From Gammaproteobacteria bacterium (GTDB taxonomy: Bacteria > Pseudomonadota > Gammaproteobacteria > Arenicellales > Poriferihabitantaceae): a DNA stretch of 64,000 nucleotides. The notes below the pieces were generated by a model. It ran no database searches and was not told where the DNA came from. It saw only the letters and a program-made list of their open reading frames with translations. The translations under genes were made by a program, and so were the position numbers. Position 1 is the stretch's first letter, and each line of letters begins with the position of its first letter. Of the stretch, positions 11,412 to 21,259 are shown piece by piece. Where the stretch lies: NCBI GenBank assembly GCA_024644945.1, contig JAHEGU010000001.1, forward strand, positions 1-64,000, written 5' to 3'.

Positions 11412-12347
11412 CTACTTGATGCGACCCAGGATTCCGTCCAGTTCGTCAAGGGAATTATAGTGAATGACGAGTCTTCCTTTTTTGCCAGAGTGCTGAATGT
11501 CGACGCGGGCTCCAATGCGTTCAGAAAGCTCTTCCTCCAGATGCTTTATGTCCTGTGTGGCGCTTACCGCGCTGTCTGTTGGCTTCTTTACTCGATTAAG
11601 CCTTTTAACCAGATGCTCTGTGGCACGAACCGACAAGCCGCGCGCAACAATTTTACGGGCAGCATCATACTGGCGGGAGTCAGGCAAAGCCAACAGTGCA
11701 CGCGCGTGACCCATTCCCAGTTCCCCACTCTCAACCAACTGCCTGGCCTTGTTATTTAAACTGAGTAGCCGCAAGGTATTGGTCACTGCAGTGCGAGACC
11801 GACCGACTGTAGAGGCGATTTGCTCGTGAGTCAGCCCAAACTCTTCCAAAAGACGCTGAAATCCAATTGCCTCCTCGATCGCATTTAAATCCTGTCGCTG
11901 AATATTCTCTATTAAAGCTACCGCCATGGCTGCTTCATTTGTAACTTCGCGAACAACTGCCGGCACTGTCGCGAGTCCCGCCAGTTGTGCACCACGCCAG
12001 CGCCTCTCTCCGGCGATGATCTCAAATTTGTCATGGCCGAGCCGGCGCACCAGTAACGGTTGAATGATGCCCTGGGCGCGAATTGATTCTGCCAGTTCTT
12101 CAAGGGCTTCCTTATCCATGTTTAGCCTGGGCTGATATTGACCCCGCTGCAACCATTCAATTGGCAGTTCCCGCAGTCCGTTTTGATTTAGCCTGGACTC
12201 AGAAGGTATTGCTTGCTCACTAGCAGCCTCATCGGCTGCAGAATCTGCCTGGATTAATTCCCCTGAGCTTGCGGAGGTGGTTTTTCGCACATCTGACAGC
12301 AGGGCGCCGAGCCCTTTACCTAGCCGTGTTTTCTTTTTCTTGCTCAT
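11412..12347 (-). CDS. parB: Chromosome-partitioning protein ParB
   Basis: A 311-residue CTP-dependent DNA clamp that loads at parS. The N-terminal KKKTRLGKGLGALLSD segment interacts with ParA. The ParB/Srx CTP-binding domain has GERRWRGAQLAG, and the helix-turn-helix reads THEQIASTVGRSRTAVTNTLRLL. A C-terminal dimer domain follows. It starts inside the parA stop (ATGA overlap), so the two are translationally coupled. Its likely target sites are the two 16-bp palindromes at 54080 and 54951. Confidence 0.97.
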   Translation of the reverse strand: MSKKKKTRLGKGLGALLSDVRKTTSASSGELIQADSAADEAASEQAIPSESRLNQNGLRELPIEWLQRGQYQPRLNMDKEALEELAESIRAQGIIQPLLVRRLGHDKFEIIAGERRWRGAQLAGLATVPAVVREVTNEAAMAVALIENIQRQDLNAIEEAIGFQRLLEEFGLTHEQIASTVGRSRTAVTNTLRLLSLNNKARQLVESGELGMGHARALLALPDSRQYDAARKIVARGLSVRATEHLVKRLNRVKKPTDSAVSATQDIKHLEEELSERIGARVDIQHSGKKGRLVIHYNSLDELDGILGRIK

Positions 12348-13168
12348 TCCATGCTAAGAGTTGCACTGTTCTGCATCGACAGTTTACCTTTACGCTTGCC
12401 GGGGTCATGTGAGTTTCTTCTCAACACTTCGCATGCGAGCGCGAGATAGGCCTGGCTACCGGCGCATTGCCGATCATACTCAATGACTGGCTTGCCGTAA
12501 CTTGGCGCCTCCGCAAGTCGAACATTGCGCGGTATCACGGTGCGAAACAGGCGACTATCAAAGTGCTCGCCCAGCTGCTCTGAAACTTCTTCCGAAAGGC
12601 TGTTTCTGCGGTCATACATGGTCCGAATCAGCCCTAGCAATTTGAGCTCTGGATTGAGGCCTTTTCTGACCAGAATAATGGTCTCCATCAAACTGGTAAG
12701 TCCTTCAAGCGCGTAATATTCGCACTGTACAGGAATTAATACCTCTCGCGCCGCCGCCAGTGCATTAACCGTAAGCACATTCAATGCAGGTGGACAGTCA
12801 ATGATAATGAAGTCGTACTGATTGGCCACACTCTCAAGCGCCAGCTTGAGTCGGAAGTCCCGCTGTGAAAGGTCTTGCATTTCAACCTGCGCGCCTGACA
12901 AATCTGGATGCGAAGGCAGCAAGTCATAATTACTATCAGTTTTTACCAGAGCCTCTTTAATGTTTGAATCACCGAGAAGTACTTCATACACCCCTTGTTC
13001 AAGTTCTCGCATTGCCACACCGCTGCCTACAGTGGCATTTCCCTGGGGGTCAATGTCGACCAGCATCACTCGGCTGCCGGCACGCGCCAGGCAAGCCGCG
13101 AGATTAATCGCAGTAGTTGTCTTTCCCACACCACCTTTCTGGTTGGTAATCGCGATGATTCTACTCAA
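12344..13168 (-). CDS. parA: Chromosome-partitioning ATPase ParA (Soj)
   Basis: A 274-residue deviant-Walker ATPase that works with ParB to segregate origins. The motif KGGVGKTT is at residues 11-18 and DIDPQGNA follows near residue 40. I choose the TTG at 13168 because family members begin only a few residues before the IAITNQKGG strand, and AAGAGA stands upstream. An in-frame ATG at 13249 would add 27 polar residues and overlap rsmG by 11 bp; it cannot be excluded. The stop overlaps the parB start. Confidence 0.95.
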   Translation of the reverse strand: MSRIIAITNQKGGVGKTTTAINLAACLARAGSRVMLVDIDPQGNATVGSGVAMRELEQGVYEVLLGDSNIKEALVKTDSNYDLLPSHPDLSGAQVEMQDLSQRDFRLKLALESVANQYDFIIIDCPPALNVLTVNALAAAREVLIPVQCEYYALEGLTSLMETIILVRKGLNPELKLLGLIRTMYDRRNSLSEEVSEQLGEHFDSRLFRTVIPRNVRLAEAPSYGKPVIEYDRQCAGSQAYLALACEVLRRNSHDPGKRKGKLSMQNSATLSME

Positions 13169-13238
13169 GGAAAATCTCTTAGATTGCTTTTTACTGTTAA
13201 GTCGATATTGCCTACACCCATGTTGCTTACATACTAAA

Positions 13239-13913
13239 CTAGAATTCAATTACTACAAGATGACGCTTTGCATCAAGGAAGGGCACCTCAATCGATTCAA
13301 CCTTGAGCCGCCGTTGTAGGGTATTCGGCAGTACCGATATTTCTTCCGCAGGAAATTTACCTTTCATTGCGAGCAGCCTGGAAGTCGGATACTGCAATCC
13401 CTGGGTTCGACGGAGCATGTCTTCCAGCGAAGAGAACGCTCTGCACACGAGGGTATCAAATTTTTGTTTAGGCTGGTAATCCTCAACTCGGGTTTTAACC
13501 GTGGAAGTGTTAGAGAGACCAATTTTACCTATTACATGGCGTAAAAACTCTATTCGTTTTCCACGACTATCAAGCAGCGTAAACTGTCTCTGGGGAAAAA
13601 TCACCGCCAGCGGTACGCCCGGATACCCACCACCACTGCCCACGTCCAGAACCGTTCGCCCTCTCAGATTTGATGCAATTGCTAGTGAATCCAGGATATG
13701 CTGGATAACCATCTGTCGCGGGCTGGTAATAGCAGTCAAATTTAATCGCAGGTTCCATCGAGCCAACAGTTCGACGTGTTCGAGGAGCTGCCGCTGCATA
13801 TCGTCGGTCAACTCAATGCCAAGCTCCTCAGCGCCCGACTGCAATATTGGCAACCCCTTTGAAACGACTCTATGGATTGAATTTATCTCTGTGTTAGAGT
13901 GGGAAAGCGTCAT
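13239..13913 (-). CDS. rsmG: 16S rRNA (guanine527-N7)-methyltransferase
   Basis: A 224-residue SAM-dependent methyltransferase that modifies G527 of 16S rRNA. The SAM loop VLDVGSGGGYPGVPLA is near residue 92, HILDSLA lies just before it, and LLDSRGKRIEFLR follows. All signature segments of the family are present. In most gammaproteobacteria mnmG lies directly upstream; here a divergent unrelated methyltransferase gene does instead. Confidence 0.97.
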   Translation of the reverse strand: MTLSHSNTEINSIHRVVSKGLPILQSGAEELGIELTDDMQRQLLEHVELLARWNLRLNLTAITSPRQMVIQHILDSLAIASNLRGRTVLDVGSGGGYPGVPLAVIFPQRQFTLLDSRGKRIEFLRHVIGKIGLSNTSTVKTRVEDYQPKQKFDTLVCRAFSSLEDMLRRTQGLQYPTSRLLAMKGKFPAEEISVLPNTLQRRLKVESIEVPFLDAKRHLVVIEF

Positions 13914-13984
13914 GAACTCATTATACCGCCAGCATGGTGCAAGCTGGCCCTAGTTTATTAATGCCTCACCATGTGCCCCTTAAG

Positions 13985-14809
13985 ATGGACTCCAGTTATA
14001 CCCAATTACATCGGGCAGGGCCTCGCCTTGCGGACAAAGCCGACAAACATCATATATATCAGTTAATGCTTCAGTCCCCAGAGGCTGACATTCAACTCCT
14101 GCAAACCATATATCGGTCCAGTACAGGTCGCGATGGTAAACACTTGAGGGAAGATTTTTGCGGCACGGGATATACGCTTGCCAGATGGGTCGCTCAGGAT
14201 GATTCTTTTTCAGGAGAAGGCTTTGACATCGATACCGATCCGATAGACTGGGGGTGGCACAACAACTTTGCCCCTTTGGGAGACGCCGCGATGCGAGGAA
14301 AACTGCACTTGAAGGATGTAAGAGAGCCGAGTATTGCGGCACCAGACATTCGCTGCGCATTTAACTTTTCCTATTGGGTATTCCGAAGGCGGGAGGAGAT
14401 GCTTGGCTACTTTACAGCGGCTTATAAAGATCTACCTGAGCATGGAATGTTCATTATTGACGTTACTGGTGGTACCAACAGTTTGAACGAAGAGCCTTTC
14501 GAATCTGATAATGGAGAAATCAGTTGTATTTGGCAGCAACAAAACTTTTCTCCAGTGGACCATACCGCGGACCTTACGATTAGATTTCGATTTTCCGACG
14601 GCTCTGAAATCGAACCGCCCTATCGCTATCGCTGGCGGGTATGGACGATTCCCGAGCTACAGGATCTGTTAACAGCAGCAGGGTTTTCGAGTATTGAAGT
14701 CTGGTGGCAAAATGATGAAGGTGATGAACTCAACGGTGTTGACTACCATGTCACCGACAAAGGTCAAAACGACCCGTGCTGGGTCGCGTGTATCGCTGCG
14801 ATCAAGTAA
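13985..14809 (+). CDS. SAM-dependent class I methyltransferase
   Basis: A 274-residue cytosolic protein with a methyltransferase fold. A SAM-binding loop (REDFCGTGYTLARW) lies near residue 55, GFDIDTDPIDW gives the acidic strand-2 end, and IIDVTGGTN follows. I take ATG 13985 (MDSSYTQLHRAGPRLADKADKH); an upstream in-frame ATG at 13934 would add 17 residues that look like leader sequence. The substrate is unknown. It lies next to the glycosyltransferase gene at 14824, but that does not define its role. Confidence 0.75.
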   Translation: MDSSYTQLHRAGPRLADKADKHHIYQLMLQSPEADIQLLQTIYRSSTGRDGKHLREDFCGTGYTLARWVAQDDSFSGEGFDIDTDPIDWGWHNNFAPLGDAAMRGKLHLKDVREPSIAAPDIRCAFNFSYWVFRRREEMLGYFTAAYKDLPEHGMFIIDVTGGTNSLNEEPFESDNGEISCIWQQQNFSPVDHTADLTIRFRFSDGSEIEPPYRYRWRVWTIPELQDLLTAAGFSSIEVWWQNDEGDELNGVDYHVTDKGQNDPCWVACIAAIK

Positions 14810-14823
14810 AGCGAGTCCCACCT

Positions 14824-16623
14824 ATGTCACGTTCTTTTGGAGTTTACTGGCGTCATGGTAAAATCGTCCTCCGCGAACAGGGAATCAGGGCGCTACTTGG
14901 TCTGATAGTTCGTCGATGGCAACGTATAACGGGGCGCTACCATCCTGGGTTCTACGATTTTAGATACGCTCAGTGGCGTGAACGTATACTGGCATCCCAC
15001 GTGGAGCCGCACCTGCCGGTACAACCTCGCTTCTCCATCGTCGTGCCTATATATAATGTCGATAAAAGATGGCTTGACGCAACCATCGATTCAGTTTGTT
15101 CGCAAAGTTATGAACACTGGCAGCTGTGCCTGATCAATGATGGTTCCACCCAGGTGCATATCAAGTCGACAATTGATCGGCACGCAGACGCCGATTCGCG
15201 AATAGTCGTTCGCCACCATTCGACCAACAAAGGGATTGCTGCAAGCTCCAGTTTAGGACTATCCGTTTCCGACGGCGAATACATCATATTCCTCGATCAC
15301 GATGACTTGCTCGCATCCGATGCACTATGGCATTTGGCATCGACAATCAATGACCACCCGGATGCTGACCTGATTTATAGTGACGAAGACAAAATAGATA
15401 TCCGTGGGAACTATTGTCAGCCATTTTTTAAACCGAATTTTTCTCCAGAGCTTCTACTTAGTCAGAACTATTTCGGTCATCTTGTGGCTTACAGGCATGA
15501 CCTGATACAAGGCATCGGCGGATTTAGAAGCGAATATGATGGCGCCCAGGATTATGACCTGGTATTACGGGCAACAAGCGCGGCAAAGCATATCGTCCAT
15601 ATTCCAAAGGTTCTCTATCACTGGCGACAGATTCCAGGCTCGACAGCAATGGTATATGGTGAGAAAGATTACGCCTGGACCGCCGGGCAGAAGGCTTTGC
15701 AAACTCACTTGAATGATAATCATGCTGGCGCTGAGGCAAAAAAAGGTACATTACCCGGCACTTATCGCGTTGATTACCCACTGGTCGATACGCCATCAGT
15801 ATCTGTAATTATTCCCTTTCGAGACAAACCCGAGCTCCTCGATCGCTGCCTGACCGCCCTGTATAAAAAGACTGATTGGCATTCACTTGAGGTCATCGGT
15901 ATCGATAACCGAAGCCAGGTGCCTGCAATAGAAAAAATCAAGCAGCAGTGGGAATCAAAAGGCGTCGGAGCCCGCTTTGCTGAGTATGATCAAGCATTCA
16001 ATTTTTCCGCCATCTGTAATTTTGGCGTCAACATGGCACGGGGAGACTATGTCGTACTGCTTAATAACGATGTGGAGATTGTCTCCGCGCGATGGATCGA
16101 ATCACTTCTCGGTCTGGCCAAACAGGAGAGCGTTGGTGCAGTTGGGGCCATTCTGCGATATCCGGACAACCAGGTCCAACATGCCGGAATAGTCACTGGT
16201 ATCACTGGGCACGCCGGCCATCCATTCAAGGGTTTCGATAAGAATCAGATAGGATATTTTGGTCGACTCGAAATCGACAGTAATGTAAGCGCCGTCACCG
16301 GCGCGCTGATGATGGTTTCGAAGCAAAAGTATCTCGCCGTAGGCGGCCTCGATCAGGACCGATTCAGCGTGGCACTGAACGATGTGGACTTCTGCCTGAG
16401 ACTGATGAAAGCAGGCTACCGCAACGTTGTCACCGCCAAATGCCAGGCTATTCACCATGAATCCGCATCGCGCGGCAGCGATAGCGACCCAAGTCGGCGT
16501 GCTCGCTATCTAGAAGAAGTCGAAACCTTCAAGCAGGTATGGAAGACCGAACTTGAGCAGGGCGACCCCTACTACAACTCTAACCTCACTTTGGAATCGG
16601 AAGACTACACTTTGCGGTGGTAG
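14824..16623 (+). CDS. Glycosyltransferase with two family-2 domains
   Basis: A 599-residue protein with two GT-A domains in tandem. The first (about residues 75-290) opens with FSIVVPIYNV and has INDGST, FLDHDDLL and YSDEDK. The second (about 335-570) opens with VSVIIPFRDKPELL and has GIDNRS and LLNNDVEI. Such two-domain proteins build surface polysaccharides by adding two sugars or one repeat. I take the ATG at 14824 rather than the upstream one at 14776, which overlaps the methyltransferase gene. It converges on the ABC exporter genes, in a glycan block. Confidence 0.88.
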   Translation: MSRSFGVYWRHGKIVLREQGIRALLGLIVRRWQRITGRYHPGFYDFRYAQWRERILASHVEPHLPVQPRFSIVVPIYNVDKRWLDATIDSVCSQSYEHWQLCLINDGSTQVHIKSTIDRHADADSRIVVRHHSTNKGIAASSSLGLSVSDGEYIIFLDHDDLLASDALWHLASTINDHPDADLIYSDEDKIDIRGNYCQPFFKPNFSPELLLSQNYFGHLVAYRHDLIQGIGGFRSEYDGAQDYDLVLRATSAAKHIVHIPKVLYHWRQIPGSTAMVYGEKDYAWTAGQKALQTHLNDNHAGAEAKKGTLPGTYRVDYPLVDTPSVSVIIPFRDKPELLDRCLTALYKKTDWHSLEVIGIDNRSQVPAIEKIKQQWESKGVGARFAEYDQAFNFSAICNFGVNMARGDYVVLLNNDVEIVSARWIESLLGLAKQESVGAVGAILRYPDNQVQHAGIVTGITGHAGHPFKGFDKNQIGYFGRLEIDSNVSAVTGALMMVSKQKYLAVGGLDQDRFSVALNDVDFCLRLMKAGYRNVVTAKCQAIHHESASRGSDSDPSRRARYLEEVETFKQVWKTELEQGDPYYNSNLTLESEDYTLRW

Positions 16624-16726
16624 GGGCAGATAACTTTGCAGGCATCGTGGCGTTTAATCTCCGAGTACGATCGAAACAGCGCTCAAGCATCCAAAATACG
16701 CTATAAATACATCCTTGTAGCCTCGG

Positions 16727-16748
16727 CTCCGGCCAGGGATGGCCGGAG
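16727..16748. repeat. Perfect inverted repeat between convergent genes
   Basis: CTCCGGCC (16727-16734) pairs with GGCCGGAG (16741-16748) around AGGGAT. It lies in the 232-bp gap between the convergent glycosyltransferase and wzt genes, so it may act as a bidirectional transcription barrier. No T run follows on either strand. Confidence 0.55.
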
Positions 16749-16855
16749 AGCGAGCGCCCAGGGAAGGCTAGAGCGGGTTCTGGAAAACCAAGCGTAATTG
16801 CGCCTGACACTTCAGCACGATTCGCGCGCAGTTTTAGCTTTGTGACACGCAGTGA

Positions 16856-18127
16856 TTAAAACGTGGCTTTTCCGTCTCGAGTAATACTGATCTTGGAGCC
16901 TAAGTCCACAATACCCACCGTAGCCTTATCGCTGATGATCTGAAAAGAAATGTAATCGTGTCTGCGATCAAATATCTCCAGCTCCCCTCCTGCAAGTGAA
17001 ACACATCCAAACGACAATAGATAATCACCGGCATTGAGATTGACCCTCTGATTAAAATGAATCTCAACCTCTTCACCAGCGGAAAACTCGCCTGATTGAA
17101 TATCGCAGAAGTGGGTGTTGGTACCCGCAATATCCGTTCCTCTAACGTCTTTGATGGTGAACGCAAAGACCGGGTCAGTAATGGGCTGCTCAAACTTTAC
17201 TTGCAACGAAATCCGATAGCTATCCCCGCTATGAAGCACCTGCACGGCGATGTCGTCCTGGTCATAAATTCCTCCACCGGTGATTGCGGCTTTGTTATTA
17301 CCGTAACGAACTTCGTAAGGATTTAGATCAAACACATGCGCCGCTTCTTCCGCGGCACCATCCGTCGGTAAAACTTCGTAGCCGGTTTCGAGCTTTCTGT
17401 AATCTGCAACCACCCGCCTCGGATTGCCTTCGGTGACCAACCGACCATGGCTCAGAAGATAGGCATGATCACAGTAACGAGTTACCATATTCAAATCGTG
17501 AGTGACGAAAATCACCGTTATGCCTTGCTCCCTGAACTGATGAAACTTATCGAAGCAGCGCGCCTGAAAATGAATATCTCCAACCGCCAGGGCTTCGTCT
17601 ACAATGAGTATTTCGGGATCCACATGAATCGCAATAGCGAATGCTAGCCTTACATACATACCGCTTGAATAAGACCGCACCGGTTGATCGATGTAATCAC
17701 CTATGTCGGCAAACGCAAGTATCTGATCTATACGCTGGTCTACCTGGTCACGGGAAAGGCCGAGGATCGCAGCATTGATATAGAGATTGTCTCGACCACT
17801 AAACTCTGGATTGAATCCTGCCCCTAATTCCAACAACGCCGCGATACGACCGTTGACCTCTACTTCACCTGAGGTCGGTGAAATAATGCCGCAAATGCAT
17901 TGAAGTAAGGTTGACTTGCCGCTACCGTTACGACCAATTATGCCCACCGTGGTGGCCGGCATAATTTCGATATTGACCTGATTAAGGGCATCAAAAGGCT
18001 GGTGATAGACTTTGTCGCCAGGAAGTAAGGCTTCTTTTAATCTATCCCTTGGAGATTTATAAAGTTTGTAAGTCTTGGTGACGCGGTCTAGACGAACCGC
18101 CGCCTTTTGTCCCGGGTCGGTGTTCAT
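16856..18127 (-). CDS. wzt: Polysaccharide ABC exporter, ATPase with C-terminal glycan-binding domain (Wzt-like)
   Basis: A 423-residue protein. Residues 1-250 are an ABC ATPase with Walker A GRNGSGKST (65-73), signature SSGMYVRLA and Walker B ILIVDEALAVGD. Residues about 275-423 form an extra beta-sandwich of the Wzt C-terminal type, which recognises the finished end of an O-antigen-like chain before export. It overlaps the permease gene by 4 bp (ATGA), so the two are one exporter unit. The extra domain predicts a chain with a terminal cap, possibly methyl or phosphate. Confidence 0.93.
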   Translation of the reverse strand: MNTDPGQKAAVRLDRVTKTYKLYKSPRDRLKEALLPGDKVYHQPFDALNQVNIEIMPATTVGIIGRNGSGKSTLLQCICGIISPTSGEVEVNGRIAALLELGAGFNPEFSGRDNLYINAAILGLSRDQVDQRIDQILAFADIGDYIDQPVRSYSSGMYVRLAFAIAIHVDPEILIVDEALAVGDIHFQARCFDKFHQFREQGITVIFVTHDLNMVTRYCDHAYLLSHGRLVTEGNPRRVVADYRKLETGYEVLPTDGAAEEAAHVFDLNPYEVRYGNNKAAITGGGIYDQDDIAVQVLHSGDSYRISLQVKFEQPITDPVFAFTIKDVRGTDIAGTNTHFCDIQSGEFSAGEEVEIHFNQRVNLNAGDYLLSFGCVSLAGGELEIFDRRHDYISFQIISDKATVGIVDLGSKISITRDGKATF

Positions 18128-18912
18128 ACCAGGTCCGCAAACTGAGGCCTGAGTCGTTTGAATATGATCACTCCCAACGCCAATAGTGAACCAGTGATAA
18201 TCCAGAAAAGAATAGTTTCACCAATCCGATCACTTACCGGAACTGAATAGAAAAGAGAGTCTCGATAGCCTTGCACAACATAGTGCATTGGATTGATCGC
18301 AAAAATGCTTCGCCAAGGCTGTGGAAGGATATTGATATCCCAAAGTATAGGCGTTGCCCACATGCCCACCTGCAACAATACCCCTACCAATCGAGCCGTA
18401 TCTCTGGCAAACACGTTGAGTGCTGCCACAGTCCAACCTATCCCGAGCGCCAGCGCAACCATACAGAAAAAATAATAGACAATCTGCAAAGCGTGAAAGC
18501 TCGTGCCAACCCCCAGAATCAGCATCAGTGCCATTAGAATAATGAGAAAGAAAAGGTGGTTTGAAAAAGAAGAAAACACCTTTATAAGAGGCAAGGCCTG
18601 CACCGGGAATACCACTTTTTTAACTAGGTGTGGATGACTAGTAATCGCATGCACCGAACCGGAAACGATCTCGGAGAACGCGAACCAAACCGCCATGCCG
18701 GCGGTCAACCATACCGCAAATGGCACACCACTTGCCGGCTGAACCCGAAAGCCAACACTGAATACCACCCAGAATACCAATATCAGCACTAGTGGTGTGA
18801 TGAACTGCCATAGCACACCCAGGGCGGAGCCCACGTATTGCATGCGAATCTCACGGATTGCAAGATTCACCAGTACCGACCATTTTGCAAAGATGGCGCT
18901 AAAAAACTGCAT
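18124..18912 (-). CDS. wzm: Polysaccharide ABC exporter, permease (Wzm-like)
   Basis: A 262-residue ABC-2 type permease with six hydrophobic segments. The N-terminal REIRMQYVGSALGVLWQFITPL is the typical start of this family. It exports O-antigen or capsular glycan across the inner membrane together with the Wzt-like ATPase, whose start overlaps its stop. It is the partner expected from position and length. Confidence 0.93.
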   Translation of the reverse strand: MQFFSAIFAKWSVLVNLAIREIRMQYVGSALGVLWQFITPLVLILVFWVVFSVGFRVQPASGVPFAVWLTAGMAVWFAFSEIVSGSVHAITSHPHLVKKVVFPVQALPLIKVFSSFSNHLFFLIILMALMLILGVGTSFHALQIVYYFFCMVALALGIGWTVAALNVFARDTARLVGVLLQVGMWATPILWDINILPQPWRSIFAINPMHYVVQGYRDSLFYSVPVSDRIGETILFWIITGSLLALGVIIFKRLRPQFADLV

Positions 18913-19052
18913 GGTTCTAAATTTTATCAGCCACCGCCATAGATAAATTGGCTAGCGCGTCACCGTATTGCTGTTTGATGAAAAACATCGTTAAGTTATA
19001 TCAGAGCTTTTAAGGCTGGCAGGATAGTACCACAAGGGCCCTTATGCTCCGC

Positions 19053-20972
19053 TCAGGGAAACTTAGGGATCAGTGCTAATCCTATAAAGATGAATGAGTA
19101 CATACCAAGCGCGAACATAGCGAAAACCAGCCCATTAAACACGCGATGCATCAGCCAAGGCCTGGTATGAAAATAAAGAACTCCAAACATAGGCAGTATT
19201 GGCGCCAGATATCGACCCTGTGCCTGAAAGGATATGGTCCATGACTGCCACAACGAAGCCGCTACCAGCAAACCAGCACAACCAAGGGTAATGGCGAATA
19301 ACCAATGGGTCGAAGGTGGGCCATAGATCAGGATTGATAGCAGCAGTATTCCGAGCATAGCGACGCCAACAATACGAACGGTGTCGTAGTAGGTATTGCT
19401 CCCGAGATACTGGGTGAATCCGTAAGCACCAAAACTGCTGATAAAGGTTTTACCCGCCCACTGCTCCTTGGTCAGGATCCGGCCAAGGGAAAATCCACGA
19501 TCTCTCATATAGAGATAGATGTGCTTTTTATGCAGTGGCGTGCTTGGTTTATACAAAGGTTCAGCCATCGTCTCTACCAAGGCAAGCTGCTTCTGTTTGC
19601 TGTCCAACCCATTCACAGCAAAATCCACGCCAATCCGCGCACCATAAAACGCGACACCAATCATCGCGACAAGTCCTATGCGTGTCCAAAGGAGCTTCTG
19701 ATCTGGAAAATCTCCAATGACGACACGCCAAATCAGGTAAAGACCAAGAAACAGTATATAAAAGTAAAAATTTAACTTCAGAAGAAACAAGGCGCCCACC
19801 ACAAAGCCAAGCCAGAGGATGTGCAGCGACAAATTTGGCAAGTTCCTTTCGGTTAGAACCAGATTCAACGTACTGCCCTTATAAGCCGCCTGATAGGCTG
19901 CAATCGTGGCCAAGCAAAGCGCAAACCCATCGGAATTAGAATAGCTGAAGAGGTACCACACCTGTGGTGTGATTAAAAATGGCAGCGCAAAAGGTCTGAA
20001 TGCCGGCTGACGATAAGCGTACAACGATAGTAGAGCGAATAGAAACACGCTAAAAAGGCGAGCATCCCGGGTAAACGCCTGCTTGAATGGCACCAGTAAC
20101 CGCGTCACGTATCCCGCGATCGGATAATAGAGCTCGAACGAGGCAAGTCGCGTATAACCGTATACACTGTAGCTGCTCCTGATTTCTTCTGCATCCAGTG
20201 GCGGTGGCAACAGGTGATCGCGATAGTATGCTACTGCTTCGACATGGGCCTCTTCGTCTGGATGCACAAAAATCCGTGAACTACCGTTCGGATGCAACCA
20301 AAAGTGTTTACTGATCACCGCCATAATAAACGCAAGCGATAGCGCTACGGTCATCAGTACCGGTACAAATTTCAGTTCTTTCTGTAGTGGATGCAATATC
20401 GTGGTTACAAACCCACTGACCAACAAGATACTTAATAACACGATCAAATTAACCACTGGAAACGTGCGTGTGGCACTTCGGTCGAGGTGAACTTGCAGCT
20501 GACCATCACGTCCGGTTGTTTTGAAGCGATACCCGTCGGGTTTGACGGTCACTCCAGAAATTTGTTGTAGCGGCTCTAGGCCGGAAAATCTATTTTCTGG
20601 TGAGAGTTCAATCGGCTCGAAACCGGGTTGAGAAATGGAGAGCTTTTTCAGAAAAAGCTTGGTTCTAAACTCTACAGGGTCGATGCGTATGCGATCGATT
20701 GAAGCTAGATTCCCAATGTGGAAACTATACTTTTCATGGGTGCCGTTGATCAGTACCTGCCGCATGTTTTGTTCAGAGAACCCTGTATTGTCCTCAGCCC
20801 AGTAAACCTTGAACCAGGCACGCGTTGGCGCAAACATCTTGATCTCTAAATCGACATGGGCCTTAAAGGCAAAAAAGTAGAGATACACCCCGCACAGTGC
20901 CAGGCCCACAAGAATCCCCGGAACCGAATGTCGTGAAAGATAAGTTCGCAGGAGGGAAACTGGATAGCTCAA
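19053..20972 (-). CDS. Large polytopic membrane protein, DUF2142-like
   Basis: A 639-residue inner-membrane protein. One N-terminal helix is followed by a beta-rich extracytoplasmic region (about residues 35-165), then some ten or more hydrophobic segments. HPDEEAHVEAVAYYRDH near residue 235 matches the acidic first-loop motif of DUF2142 and lipid-linked (GT-C type) glycosyltransferases. It could modify the glycan on the periplasmic side. The donor and acceptor are not evident. It is the second-last gene before the exporter in a minus-strand run. Confidence 0.7.
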   Translation of the reverse strand: MSYPVSLLRTYLSRHSVPGILVGLALCGVYLYFFAFKAHVDLEIKMFAPTRAWFKVYWAEDNTGFSEQNMRQVLINGTHEKYSFHIGNLASIDRIRIDPVEFRTKLFLKKLSISQPGFEPIELSPENRFSGLEPLQQISGVTVKPDGYRFKTTGRDGQLQVHLDRSATRTFPVVNLIVLLSILLVSGFVTTILHPLQKELKFVPVLMTVALSLAFIMAVISKHFWLHPNGSSRIFVHPDEEAHVEAVAYYRDHLLPPPLDAEEIRSSYSVYGYTRLASFELYYPIAGYVTRLLVPFKQAFTRDARLFSVFLFALLSLYAYRQPAFRPFALPFLITPQVWYLFSYSNSDGFALCLATIAAYQAAYKGSTLNLVLTERNLPNLSLHILWLGFVVGALFLLKLNFYFYILFLGLYLIWRVVIGDFPDQKLLWTRIGLVAMIGVAFYGARIGVDFAVNGLDSKQKQLALVETMAEPLYKPSTPLHKKHIYLYMRDRGFSLGRILTKEQWAGKTFISSFGAYGFTQYLGSNTYYDTVRIVGVAMLGILLLSILIYGPPSTHWLFAITLGCAGLLVAASLWQSWTISFQAQGRYLAPILPMFGVLYFHTRPWLMHRVFNGLVFAMFALGMYSFIFIGLALIPKFP

Positions 20973-20995
20973 ATTGCCGCCAGACTGATCAATTG

Positions 20996-21259
20996 TTATT
21001 TAAGTCTGGCTAAAAGGTGCCGCACTTTCGCCTTCAGCGCATACTGGTTTCTTAACCAGATTCGCGCTTTAAACATGGGCTTACCTAGGTAATGCAGAAT
21101 CCCCAGCTTAAGCATGCATATCAACCCAGGGCCGGTGTCAAAGTTACCCATAATTGATGTCTTCATGCGCACCCAGTGACGAAACTGCCGGATTAAAGAA
21201 TTGCCGGTTAAATCGAAACGACTGCTGAGGACCAGTTTGTTTTTTGGTTGCATGCTCAA
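20996..21259 (-). CDS. Small hypothetical basic protein
   Basis: 87 residues, basic (many Arg and Lys), with no clear membrane helix or signal peptide. Its ATG overlaps the stop of the HAD gene upstream (ATGA), and it ends 23 bp before the large membrane protein gene, so it is very likely a translated member of the operon. I do not recognise a family. It might also be the remaining end of a larger gene, but no matching upstream part is visible. Confidence 0.6.
   Translation of the reverse strand: MSMQPKNKLVLSSRFDLTGNSLIRQFRHWVRMKTSIMGNFDTGPGLICMLKLGILHYLGKPMFKARIWLRNQYALKAKVRHLLARLK

Noticed and set aside
11186-11515. 109-codon minus-strand frame across the atpI-parB gap
   Set aside because: It overlaps the ends of both real genes in other frames and has no protein-family signal.
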